Below are positions 1-6,329 of a stretch of 6,329 nt of DNA, piece after piece; positions within the stretch are counted from its first letter, which is position 1, and each line of letters begins with the position of its first letter. The stretch is from Candidatus Zixiibacteriota bacterium. Lineage in GTDB: Bacteria; Zixibacteria; MSB-5A5; GN15; PGXB01. The DNA is taken from positions 480,446-486,774 of the forward strand of contig CP070766.1 in NCBI GenBank assembly GCA_020345705.1. Reading direction: 5' to 3'. The notes under the pieces are model-generated. The model was not told the origin of the DNA. It searched no databases and saw only the letters and a program-made list of their open reading frames with translations. Both the position numbers and the translations under genes were made by a program.

Positions 1-1756
1 GGATTGCTTTCCCCGACAGCTCCAGGGCCCTCGAATGGTTGCCGCGAAGCAGTTGAATGTTACTCATCAAACTATAATAATCGGATGAAAACCTGTCAGG
101 AATGATTGACCGCGCCATTTCCGTTGCAGATTTAAGGTTTCCCCTGTTTAAAGCAGTAATGGCCATTCTTATTCTGTTCTGGTTCGGATAATACTCTTTG
201 AATTTGCCTCTGAGAGAATCTGCTTTATCGCTGTTCCCGTGACGGCGGTAAAAATCATGCAGGGTTTTCAGAGCCGGCAGTGATTTACCTTTGTCGAGAT
301 TTATGAGGTGCTCCATGTACGCGATAGACGTTTGATTATTCAGGTTCACTGCCAGAAACGGCGTGCATGCAGAAATCAAGAAGAATATCAGCAACGTCCC
401 CCATAATCTTGAAATGCTAACTAATCGCTTATTTGAAATAAGCATGGTCAGGACAAGTGTGGGCCCAACAGCGGATAATGAAAATAGATCCCAGTCCCTC
501 GCCATCCCCAGCTTGGGGTCAATTGTGATCAGGAACAATAAGCCCGATAGACTTATCAACGCAAGGAAAGCTGTGCTTTTCTTGTGAAAAACTCTCCGAA
601 GTTTCTCGTGGGACAGAAAAAGAAGAAGCAGTGAGACAGGTGATAATAGATACAGCAGATTAAGGATATCCAACAGGTGATCAAATCGAAAGATTCCGTA
701 ATCGGGTGCGATCGACTTACCCTTGAACAAGGGCAAGAAAATATTTTCGAAGTAGAGGTCTGAAGTATATTTGTGAACAAACGCAACAATAATCGCCATG
801 ATGGCGGCTGCACCAACGAGCAATAAGTACTTTCTAAAATGTTGATAAAATCTCAAACCTCTATTTTTGCACATAAGCAGATAGAGATGGGCGGGCAGGA
901 AGATCACCATCTGGAGGTGAATGAAGCATCCCACAACAAATATTATGGATGCCAAAGTAAACCCGCTGTTCCTGATAATATATCTAAGACTGAAAAAAAC
1001 ATAGGCAATGAAGCAGGCCAACAGAGCCGGGTAGTTCTCAACGTAACCAAAGAACAGGAGTAAGGTCCCCGCGAAAAACATAGCCGAGAAGATCAAGAAT
1101 CGCTTATCGCTGTTATCGGAGATTATTTCAGATATAGAAAAAAGAAACCATATTGAAATCGCACCGGAGAACACGGAGACTATTTGAAAAGACAATCGAG
1201 CTGTATGTGCGTTCTTTTCTCCGAGGATTGACTGAATCGTCTGCAGTAAAACCGTGATCCACTTCTCACTCCATTTGAAGAATGTGCCTGATTCCGACGC
1301 CAGATTGCCGATCAGTGTGTAGCCGTCTCCCAGGAAATGTGTCGGGGCGGCAAAGACCGCGAAGAGCCCCGCCATCACGAGGATAAAGAGAAACCGGTGG
1401 TATGCTCTTCTGCGACTTTCAAAAAAGAGTTTGGAAAAGCAGGTCAAGACCGACTTGGCAAAAGAAGATGCCTGCTTCGAAAAGGGTAGCACAAGAGCTA
1501 TGCCGGCAAGACAGAGGTAGACTGCCGTAAAAATATCGGGAAGGAATATCAGGTGGTTGATGCCCCAGCATCTGCAATTCCCGAGAATAATAGGTGCAGC
1601 CCGGACAAGAAACAAGCTTGCCAACAACAGGTAGGAAATCCGCAGGGCCTTTGATTCTGACATTAATCCGAATGCGTTGATGAAAGAGTATTTACCGGTC
1701 ACGTGCTCAACAACGCTTCTGAATATGCTCAAAAACAAAGGCACTTGCAAGCGCAT
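1..1756 (-). CDS. Polytopic membrane protein with TPR-like C-terminal tail, possible GT-C-type glycosyltransferase (partial, runs off left edge)
   Basis: The minus strand reads open from an ATG at 1756 to the window edge, giving 585 codons and no stop, so the C-terminus is missing. About ten hydrophobic segments are visible, around residues 41-57, 70-91, 120-137, 190-208, 219-236, 244-260, 268-294, 309-327, 365-381, 396-412, 427-441 and 452-470. A soluble helical tail from about residue 485 has TPR-like spacing of small and aromatic residues. The first large non-membrane loop carries HFLGDGY (residues 140-146). FGYVENY (236-242) and DPKLGMARDWDLF (413-425) are other conserved-looking acidic motifs. 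An acidic motif in the first extracytoplasmic loop followed by many helices is the plan of GT-C enzymes, which move sugars from lipid carriers outside the inner membrane; assignment to that class is inference. Start choice is weak: no Shine-Dalgarno precedes 1756, and an in-frame ATG lies at 1663 just before the first helix. By eye it is richer in A+T than the genes to its right. Confidence 0.8.
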   Translation of the reverse strand, partial: MRLQVPLFLSIFRSVVEHVTGKYSFINAFGLMSESKALRISYLLLASLFLVRAAPIILGNCRCWGINHLIFLPDIFTAVYLCLAGIALVLPFSKQASSFAKSVLTCFSKLFFESRRRAYHRFLFILVMAGLFAVFAAPTHFLGDGYTLIGNLASESGTFFKWSEKWITVLLQTIQSILGEKNAHTARLSFQIVSVFSGAISIWFLFSISEIISDNSDKRFLIFSAMFFAGTLLLFFGYVENYPALLACFIAYVFFSLRYIIRNSGFTLASIIFVVGCFIHLQMVIFLPAHLYLLMCKNRGLRFYQHFRKYLLLVGAAAIMAIIVAFVHKYTSDLYFENIFLPLFKGKSIAPDYGIFRFDHLLDILNLLYLLSPVSLLLLFLSHEKLRRVFHKKSTAFLALISLSGLLFLITIDPKLGMARDWDLFSLSAVGPTLVLTMLISNKRLVSISRLWGTLLIFFLISACTPFLAVNLNNQTSIAYMEHLINLDKGKSLPALKTLHDFYRRHGNSDKADSLRGKFKEYYPNQNRIRMAITALNRGNLKSATEMARSIIPDRFSSDYYSLMSNIQLLRGNHSRALELSGKAI

Positions 1757-2115
1757 TTGGGAGGGTGAAAGAAATTCTCTTTTGCGTTCTGGAATGTCCC
1801 GAAATATCCTAAAAATCCAACGTTTTTTCCTGCCTGCCCCCGTTAATGGATAGTGAATTCGGGGCGGTTGTCTTTGGCCGTCGGGTGGGGGGCGCAAATT
1901 TGGGACCTCCAGAAATGAGGAAGCGAAGCCATCGCCCCTGTATTTGGTTGTGGGGCACAGGGATAGGTGGAATATGTTTTTACAAAGGGAATTGACAGCG
2001 GGCTGTCGGGTGCGGTGACCCGACACCACGGTTAATATTTCTTCACGCTTCGCGTGAAGTGTCAGGACCGCGTGGGTCCTGACCTGCTAGGGAATTTGCA
2101 TTTATCGAACGGCAG
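1757..2115. other. Gene-free stretch with hairpin cluster and stop-free minus-strand frame
   Basis: No convincing gene was found here. The minus-strand frame that encodes the membrane protein stays open upstream to a TAG near 2089-2091, about 110 codons. The hypothetical peptide is rich in proline and arginine, without hydrophobic segments or recognisable motifs, and no good ribosome site or ATG opens it. At 1936-1941 and 1957-1962 there is an inverted pair, CCCTGT/ACAGGG. The right third (1994-2083) holds four inverted repeats, described separately. The mix of hairpins with a chance-open frame suggests a dispersed intergenic repeat more than a gene, but this cannot be shown from one copy. 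Confidence 0.5.
1994..2083. repeat. Cluster of perfect inverted repeats (three tandem hairpins plus an overlapping one)
   Basis: Three perfect hairpins lie side by side. TGTCGGGT (2004-2011) pairs with ACCCGACA (2018-2025) around a 6-nt loop. CTTCACGC (2041-2048) pairs with GCGTGAAG (2052-2059) around a 3-nt loop. GTCAGGACC (2061-2069) pairs with GGTCCTGAC (2075-2083) around a 5-nt loop. A further inverted pair, GACAGC (1994-1999) and GCTGTC (2002-2007), overlaps the first stem and would exclude it. No run of T follows any stem on either strand, so these are not ordinary intrinsic terminators, although they lie just downstream of the small minus-strand gene ending at 2116. They may be a REP-like dispersed element or an RNA-stabilising structure; both readings are inference. 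Confidence 0.7.
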
Positions 2116-2598
2116 TTAGACGAAAACCGTCTCGGCCTGTCTGACCTTCTTTTCAGCCTCGAACCAGTCGCCCATGTCATTGCCATGCTCGTAGCCGCGC
2201 CGCTCATAAAGCGAATAAGCGAGCTTTTCTACAAACCAGTTGGGGTCTCTCGCGCCCATAAGATGGATCATAGCCTCGGAGCCGTCCCTGGTCATCACCT
2301 TGAGGGCGGTGGTCGTCCCGTCCTTTTCCTGCTCAAGCATGACTGTCGCCGGATCCTTAATGGAGAGAATCGGCCGGCTTACCCGGTCGGGGTCGGTCCA
2401 CCCGGCCACCAGCTGAAGGCCGTCGATGAGGCGCCCTTTTTTCTCAAGGGACAGCCCGATAAACGGGAAGTCGCCTGCGAACCGGCTTTCATTTTTGGTC
2501 CGGTCAATCATGTTGATTTTCATCCAGCGGAACTGGTTGTCGGAGCTGAACTTCCGACAGAATTTCGACCAGGCATTGCGCTTGATTTCCTTGGTCAT
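2116..2598 (-). CDS. Hypothetical protein with DUF5335-like and DUF2934-like regions
   Basis: A 160-residue soluble protein with no signal peptide or membrane segment. Residues 1-115 resemble the DUF5335 family: a start of the type MTKEIKRNAW, aromatic FRWMKINMID, and a beta-rich region ending in a QEKDGTTTALKV-type strand. Residues about 123-152 match the short DUF2934 pattern: LAYSLYERRGYEHG, then a GDWFEAEKKV end (known form: AY.L.E.RG...G....DW..AE). Both families lack a settled function, so none is assigned. The start at 2598 is preferred over the ATG five codons upstream at 2613 because a perfect AGGAGG (minus strand, 2604-2609) lies 5 nt before it and inside the longer version. The stop is TAA at 2116-2118. 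It lies 223 bases downstream of the metallophosphoesterase gene on the same strand, too far to infer a shared operon. Confidence 0.85.
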   Translation of the reverse strand: MTKEIKRNAWSKFCRKFSSDNQFRWMKINMIDRTKNESRFAGDFPFIGLSLEKKGRLIDGLQLVAGWTDPDRVSRPILSIKDPATVMLEQEKDGTTTALKVMTRDGSEAMIHLMGARDPNWFVEKLAYSLYERRGYEHGNDMGDWFEAEKKVRQAETVFV

Positions 2599-2603
2599 CT
2601 TAT

Positions 2604-2609
2604 CCTCCT
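2604..2609 (-). promoter_or_regulatory. Shine-Dalgarno AGGAGG deciding the start of the DUF5335-like gene
   Basis: On the minus strand AGGAGG is followed by 5 nt and then the ATG at 2598. An upstream in-frame ATG at 2613 would place this element inside the coding region and has no ribosome site of its own, so 2598 is the likely start. Confidence 0.85.
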
Positions 2610-2821
2610 GCATAAGAAATCTTGTAGCCGCCGAAAATTTTCAGTGAGCTTATATGATGACGCACTGCGGGCCGAGGATATTTAACGTCCCTGTCTGTCA
2701 AACCTCAAACTCACATTTTCAGCCAATATCTTTTACGATACGATTGGGTCTTTATTGACCCTCATAAGGAAAAATATCCCTATAAATACTTTTTCGGCAG
2801 ATTTGCTTTTTGAATAAGCGG

Positions 2822-4027
2822 TCAGATATTATTTCCGGAGACCAGCTCGATGACGGGCGCTTCGGGGGGACAGCCCAGCCGGAACGGAAACCAGTGGCCG
2901 ATCCCGGCCGTCAGATACATCTGCGACGGGCCTTTTTCGTATTTTCCCCAGAGATAACGGCCCGGCATGAACGGCTCCCAGAAACTTCGCCCGTAGATGC
3001 CGACCTGGCCGCCATGAGTGTGCCCGGCCAGAGTCAAATCGACGCCGAACTCGGCGGCCTGGTCGAATCCTTCCGGGCGGTGCGACATAAGAAGATGGAA
3101 AGCATCGGATGCGGCCCCGTCCAATCCTCTCTCAATCGTCTTTTTCAGAAACGCCGAGTTATCCCGCCGCATGTGTACCGGATCGTCGGCGCCGGCGATA
3201 TAGAGCGCCGCGCCGTCGACGTCGATGGTAACGCCTGAACTTCGCAGAAGCGGGACGGAGCTTTTGTCGTAATTTTTGAGGACTTCGTTGATGCCGCGGT
3301 AATATTCGTGGTTTCCCAGGGAGGCATAAGTTCCATATCCGGGATTGAGCGAGGCTGATATTTTGAGCGCGTCAGGGAGGAGACTCAAATCATCGGCGAT
3401 GTCACCGGTCAGCAGGACGATATCGGGCTTGAATTCGTCGGCTTTGGCGATGATGTCTTCTATGTCACTTAAAGATTTATATATGCCCAGGTGAGGATCA
3501 GAGATGTGGAGGATTTTTAGACCGTCAAGTTGCGGTGGCAGGTTCTCGAACCTGAGCGGAAGGCGGTAAACGTTTGTCCCCCTGAATGATCGAGCGATGC
3601 CGGCTCCGCCGGTGGTCATCGTGACCAGCGGGACGGCGGCCGCGGCGCCCTTCAGAAAGGCGCGGCGCTGTCGGTCAACCTTTTCCGGCCCGGAGGCAGC
3701 CTTGCGGGCGGCGCGTTTTTCGAGGAAAGCATGAATCTTGTTTAATATTCCGGAGAATGGCAGAGAGATGATAAGTCCGAGGAGTGTGACGACTACGGCA
3801 ACGGCGAGGAGTGACCCGGTGCTCGCCAGCCAGATGATTTTCATATTGTAGCTGACAACCCAGACCGCCATGGAAAGAATACCGAGGATCGGTATCAGGA
3901 GAGCGATCCTACGGATGATTTTGCTTTTCCACCAGGTGTTATTCAAGTATTTAAGGAACACGAAGACAATGAGGCTGAAGAGCGATAAAAGGGTGAAGCT
4001 GAATATGACCGGCCAGATTATTCTCAT
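2822..4027 (-). CDS. Membrane-anchored metallophosphoesterase, YkuE/YaeI type, with internal twin-arginine motif
   Basis: A complete 401-residue protein of the calcineurin-like metallophosphoesterase superfamily. The metal-binding motifs appear in order: DPH (D177, H179), GD (D209), GNHE (N239, H240), H316 in SHRPEG, and AGHTHGGQ (H336, H338). These residues normally hold two metal ions that hydrolyse phosphoesters, so the enzyme should be active. The GHTHGGQ ending is typical of the YkuE/YaeI group, some members of which act on phospholipids such as UDP-diacylglucosamine or on cell-envelope targets; the substrate here is unknown. The N-terminus has three hydrophobic helices (about 5-27, 41-59, 64-90), a positively charged stretch, then RRAFLK (121-126) and a hydrophobic run (127-145), a clear Tat-type signal. 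The positive charges around residues 26-40 and 97-122 suggest those parts are cytoplasmic and the catalytic domain lies outside the inner membrane. No strong Shine-Dalgarno precedes the ATG at 4027. The gene is divergent from the receptor to its right. Confidence 0.95.
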   Translation of the reverse strand: MRIIWPVIFSFTLLSLFSLIVFVFLKYLNNTWWKSKIIRRIALLIPILGILSMAVWVVSYNMKIIWLASTGSLLAVAVVVTLLGLIISLPFSGILNKIHAFLEKRAARKAASGPEKVDRQRRAFLKGAAAAVPLVTMTTGGAGIARSFRGTNVYRLPLRFENLPPQLDGLKILHISDPHLGIYKSLSDIEDIIAKADEFKPDIVLLTGDIADDLSLLPDALKISASLNPGYGTYASLGNHEYYRGINEVLKNYDKSSVPLLRSSGVTIDVDGAALYIAGADDPVHMRRDNSAFLKKTIERGLDGAASDAFHLLMSHRPEGFDQAAEFGVDLTLAGHTHGGQVGIYGRSFWEPFMPGRYLWGKYEKGPSQMYLTAGIGHWFPFRLGCPPEAPVIELVSGNNI

Positions 4028-4071
4028 ACTATATTAACGTCTTTTAAGGGCTTTACGTTATTCTCAAAGTT

Positions 4072-4100
4072 ATAATCGCCTGGAATCGTCTCCGGTTCAA
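4072..4100 (-). promoter_or_regulatory. Possible promoter for the metallophosphoesterase gene
   Basis: On the minus strand TTGAAC (4095-4100) and GATTAT (4072-4077) are spaced by 17 nt, resembling -35 and -10 boxes. The -10 match is four of six. Transcription would begin near 4065, leaving a leader of about 35-40 nt. The placement in the divergent intergenic region is sensible, but the promoter consensus of this organism is unknown. Confidence 0.35.
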
Positions 4101-4122
4101 TATTTCTTTGGAAAAAAATCTC

Positions 4123-4149
4123 TTGTTTTCGATGAAGATTAAGTATAAA
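4123..4149 (+). promoter_or_regulatory. Possible promoter for the riboswitch-receptor transcript
   Basis: TTGTTT (4123-4128) and TATAAA (4144-4149) resemble -35 and -10 boxes, though the 15-nt spacer is short. Transcription would begin around 4156, about 15 nt before the first riboswitch stem, which is a usual arrangement. The surrounding DNA is A+T-rich, so chance matches are easy. Confidence 0.35.
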
Positions 4150-4170
4150 TTCATAAATAAATACGGGTAA

Positions 4171-4250
4171 CCGTTGGGGGTGGCGCCAGTGAGGCGTCTG
4201 AGATTATACCCCCTGAACCTGATCCGGGTAATGCCGGCGTAGGGAAACGG
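4171..4250 (+). ncRNA. TPP riboswitch (thi box)
   Basis: All the hallmark parts of the thiamin pyrophosphate riboswitch are present. P1: CCGTT (4171-4175) with AACGG (4246-4250). P2: GGGGGT (4176-4181) with ACCCCC (4208-4213). P3: GGCGCC (4182-4187) with GGCGTC (4193-4198), closed by a 5-nt loop. The CTGAGA element (4198-4203) that binds the pyrimidine ring of TPP is intact. P4: CCT (4218-4220) with AGG (4241-4243). P5: CCGG (4224-4227) with CCGG (4234-4237). The conserved TGAACCTGATC and the GTAATGCCGGCGTAGGGA core, which binds the pyrophosphate, are also intact. P3 is the compact bacterial form without the P3a side stem. The element lies 85 nt before the receptor start and is followed by a terminator, so it probably acts by premature termination: TPP bound, gene off. 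Confidence 0.97.
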
Positions 4251-4274
4251 GACGACATACGAAGGCTCCTTGCT

Positions 4275-4312
4275 TCCACCGAACCGGCTGTTATCCGGAG
4301 GGTGGATTTTTT
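4275..4312 (+). terminator. Intrinsic terminator controlled by the TPP riboswitch
   Basis: TCCACC (4275-4280) pairs with GGTGGA (4301-4306), and an inner CCGG (4284-4287) pairs with CCGG (4295-4298) around a 7-nt loop, with a small internal loop between the two stems. Six T follow at once (4307-4312). It stands between the riboswitch and the receptor's ribosome site, so it acts as an attenuator and not as the end of an upstream gene; no plus-strand gene lies upstream. The CTCC at 4266-4269 could pair with GGAG at 4297-4300 as part of a competing antiterminator, which is inference. Confidence 0.9.
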
Positions 4313-4322
4313 GGTCTAAATA

Positions 4323-4328
4323 AAGGAG
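4323..4328 (+). promoter_or_regulatory. Shine-Dalgarno of the TonB-dependent receptor
   Basis: AAGGAG lies 6 nt before the ATG at 4335 and fixes that start. It is outside the terminator hairpin, so control by the riboswitch is more likely at transcription than by hiding the ribosome site. Confidence 0.85.
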
Positions 4329-4334
4329 TCTGTC

Positions 4335-6329
4335 ATGAGTAAGATCTTATTCCTACTCGCCTTCGCTGTCCTGATAATCACGAACGGTCTTTCCGCCGCC
4401 GGTATCGGCGGCAGAGTCATCGACAGGGAGGGTAAACCGATTGAGGGGGTCAACGTCCAGACCGACCTTTCCTCTCTTTTTGCAGTGACGGGCGAGGACG
4501 GCGGTTTCTCCATTGAGCCGGGAGAGCAATTGCCCTCGTATCTTTCTTTCAGTCACGTCAGCTATCAGCCCCGGATGATACGGGTCGAAGGCGTCGGGGA
4601 GCTGACCCGGCTAGAGATTATTCTTGACCTGGCCGTGTATCCGGGACAGCGCATCACCGTAACCGCCTTGCGCGCACAGGCAGGTCTGACTCCGGCGGCG
4701 TTTTCCGATTTCACCGATGATGACATAGCGCGCGATTACACCGTCGCCGACTTTCCCATTCTGCTGGAGACCACACCGAACATGTACTCGTACTCGTATA
4801 CCGGCGGGGCTGTCGGGGCCAGCGAGTACAAGATTCGCGGATTCGACTCCAAGCGGATCGGGGTTTATGTAAACGGTGTTCCCCTGAATGATCCCGAGGA
4901 TCATCTGACGTATTTCTACGATTTGCCGGATTTTGCCGCCGAGGTTACCGATATTCAGGTGCAGCGCGGTGTCGGCAACTCTCTTTACGGCGACGCCTCG
5001 TTTGGAGGATCCATTAACATCGCCTCGGGGGGCCTGGGTCGCGGCCGCAAAGTAACGCTTTTGGCGGGTTACGGGCGGTACTACGCCGACGGTAATTTCG
5101 TTTCGGAGATGCGCAAGCAGTCGCTTGAGTACTCCTCGGGACTGATCGGTGGGCGCTGGTCCCTGGCCGGAAGATATTCCAAGCTTTATTCGGGTGGTTA
5201 TCGAGAGCATGCCTGGTATGACGGCACCGCTTACTTTTTCTCGCTGTCCAGGCTGGACAACAATATGACGACAACCATGAATGTTTACGGCGGGCCTTTT
5301 AAGGCGCACCTGGCTTTCGACGGCATCGACCGCGAGACCATGAAGAAAAATCGCCGGACCAACTGGAGCACCTATGAAAATGAAATCGATGATTTCAATC
5401 AGCCTCATTATGAGCTTCACAACGTTTACAGAATCAACGACCGGATGGCCCTGTTAAATACGTTGTACTACATCAGGGGTAAAGGATATTATGAAGGGTA
5501 CAAGTACGGCAAGACATATTACGAGTACAATATTCCGCAGAGCGCCGTCATTGATATCGGTATTGATGAAATCGATTTGGTCCGGCAGAAATGGGTGACC
5601 AAGAACCAGTACGGCTGGAATCCGCGGCTGGACTATGATCACGAAAAGGGTACCGCCAGCTTCGGGGGAGCGCTTTACTACTTCGATTCGGAGCACTGGG
5701 GAGAAATTGTGTGGGCCGAAAATGTGACCCTGGCCCCCCAGAGCAGGTACTATGAATACTTCGGAAAGAAATACTCGGCGTCGGCGTATGTTCTGGAGAA
5801 TTATTCCCTGACGGATAAAATTCGACTCATGGGGAATCTTCAGCTCCGTTACCTCAGATACGATTTCAACCAGCCGACCATGGGTGTCTATGACGGCACC
5901 GAATTCGATCTTGACTGGTTGTTCTTTTCTCCCCGACTGGGTGTCACCTACCTTTTCAACGATGAGATTACGGCTTATGGAAATTTCTCCATATCCTCAA
6001 GAGAATCGGATGACGGGCTGATTTTCGATGCCGATTATCCATATGCCAGGCCGGCTCTGGACGACAAAGGTGAACTGCTTGCGGATGCCGAGCGGGTGTA
6101 CAATTTTGAACTGGGCGGCGGCTGGCGATCGGCGGGCCGCGCGCTGGGGCTGAATTTCTACTGGATGGTGTTTCGCAATGAAATAATCCAGGCGGTGGGG
6201 ATTGATGATGACGGCCGGCCGCTGCTGACCAATGCCGACCGGTCAATGCACGCTGGAGTCGAGCTGGAGGGAAGTTTTGATGTTCACAAATATCTGACCA
6301 TTTCCGGTAACGCCGCCTATAATTATAAC
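4335..6329 (+). CDS. TonB-dependent outer-membrane receptor, probably for thiamin or a thiamin precursor (partial, runs off right edge)
   Basis: The frame is open for 665 codons to the window end, so the last strands of the barrel are missing; family members are usually 650-900 residues. Residues 1-22 form a signal peptide ending in GLSAA. Residues 23 to about 100 form a carboxypeptidase-regulatory-like beta-sandwich (GRVIDREGKPIEGVNV, then a TGEDGGFSI strand), common in Bacteroidetes-type receptors. The plug covers about 130-230: LLETTPNM, YKIRGFDSKRIGVYVNGVPL, IQVQRGVGNSLYGDASFGG and INIASGG. The remainder is a beta-barrel with alternating, tyrosine-rich strands. Receptors of this kind sit in the outer membrane and use TonB-ExbB-ExbD energy to import scarce ligands. 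The substrate is inferred from context only: a TPP riboswitch with terminator lies directly upstream, the arrangement described for predicted thiamin receptors in Bacteroidetes (sometimes called Omr1). No clear TonB box was picked out. Siderophore or cobalamin uptake is possible from the protein alone but does not fit the regulation. Confidence 0.95.
   Translation, partial: MSKILFLLAFAVLIITNGLSAAGIGGRVIDREGKPIEGVNVQTDLSSLFAVTGEDGGFSIEPGEQLPSYLSFSHVSYQPRMIRVEGVGELTRLEIILDLAVYPGQRITVTALRAQAGLTPAAFSDFTDDDIARDYTVADFPILLETTPNMYSYSYTGGAVGASEYKIRGFDSKRIGVYVNGVPLNDPEDHLTYFYDLPDFAAEVTDIQVQRGVGNSLYGDASFGGSINIASGGLGRGRKVTLLAGYGRYYADGNFVSEMRKQSLEYSSGLIGGRWSLAGRYSKLYSGGYREHAWYDGTAYFFSLSRLDNNMTTTMNVYGGPFKAHLAFDGIDRETMKKNRRTNWSTYENEIDDFNQPHYELHNVYRINDRMALLNTLYYIRGKGYYEGYKYGKTYYEYNIPQSAVIDIGIDEIDLVRQKWVTKNQYGWNPRLDYDHEKGTASFGGALYYFDSEHWGEIVWAENVTLAPQSRYYEYFGKKYSASAYVLENYSLTDKIRLMGNLQLRYLRYDFNQPTMGVYDGTEFDLDWLFFSPRLGVTYLFNDEITAYGNFSISSRESDDGLIFDADYPYARPALDDKGELLADAERVYNFELGGGWRSAGRALGLNFYWMVFRNEIIQAVGIDDDGRPLLTNADRSMHAGVELEGSFDVHKYLTISGNAAYNYN

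Noticed and set aside
363..1063. Short open frames on the plus strand (363-587, 839-1063) and the minus strand (556-816)
   Set aside because: All overlap the continuous minus-strand membrane protein frame and have no ribosome site or motif.
2185..2685. Plus-strand open frame of 166 codons
   Set aside because: It lies opposite the DUF5335-like gene, has no recognisable motif or ribosome site, and the minus strand has a strong Shine-Dalgarno and domain matches.
2673..2701. TTGACA on the minus strand (2696-2701) as a promoter of the DUF5335-like gene
   Set aside because: The nearest -10-like sequences (TTAAAT, TAAATA) are only 10-11 nt away, too close for a normal promoter.
2746..2761. Inverted repeat GGGTC/GACCC with a 6-nt spacer between the two minus-strand genes
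   Set aside because: Only five pairs and no T tract on either strand, so it cannot be called a terminator or an operator.
2810..3238. Plus-strand open frame of 142 codons
   Set aside because: It is the antisense shadow of the metallophosphoesterase C-terminus, whose metal-binding motifs are intact on the other strand.
4611..5420. Minus-strand open frame of 269 codons
   Set aside because: It is long but lies opposite the plug and barrel of the receptor; its peptide shows no family motif, and the G+C-rich plus-strand codons explain the lack of stops.

Overview
This window looks like part of a Gram-negative bacterial genome. The evidence is an outer-membrane TonB-dependent receptor with a signal peptide, and a Tat-type export motif in another protein. 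The carboxypeptidase-regulatory-like domain at the receptor's N-terminus and the hairpin-rich intergenic DNA would fit the Bacteroidetes/FCB group or a candidate phylum near it. That placement is an inference of low confidence. No rRNA, tRNA, transposase or CRISPR array was seen.

Layout, left to right. (1) Positions 1-1756, minus strand: a long polytopic membrane protein cut by the left edge, with a helical TPR-like tail. It resembles GT-C-type membrane glycosyltransferases in general plan, but the family is not identified with certainty. (2) Positions 1757-2115: gene-free DNA with a cluster of perfect hairpins at 2004-2083 and a stop-free minus-strand frame continuous with the membrane gene. 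It is perhaps a dispersed repeat. (3) Positions 2116-2598, minus strand: a small protein combining DUF5335-like and DUF2934-like parts. (4) Positions 2822-4027, minus strand: a membrane-anchored metallophosphoesterase of the YkuE/YaeI type with a twin-arginine motif after three membrane helices. (5) Positions 4028-4170: a divergent promoter region. (6) Positions 4171-4312, plus strand: a complete thiamin pyrophosphate riboswitch followed by an intrinsic terminator. (7) Position 4335 to the right edge, plus strand: a TonB-dependent receptor, open at the window end.

The best-supported functional unit is the last one. A TPP riboswitch with its own terminator sits directly before the receptor, so the receptor is very probably shut off when thiamin pyrophosphate is plentiful. 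Its likely job is therefore to bring thiamin or a thiamin precursor across the outer membrane. The three minus-strand genes show no obvious functional link to each other or to the receptor. They are separated by 208 and about 360 bases, so they are probably not one tight operon.
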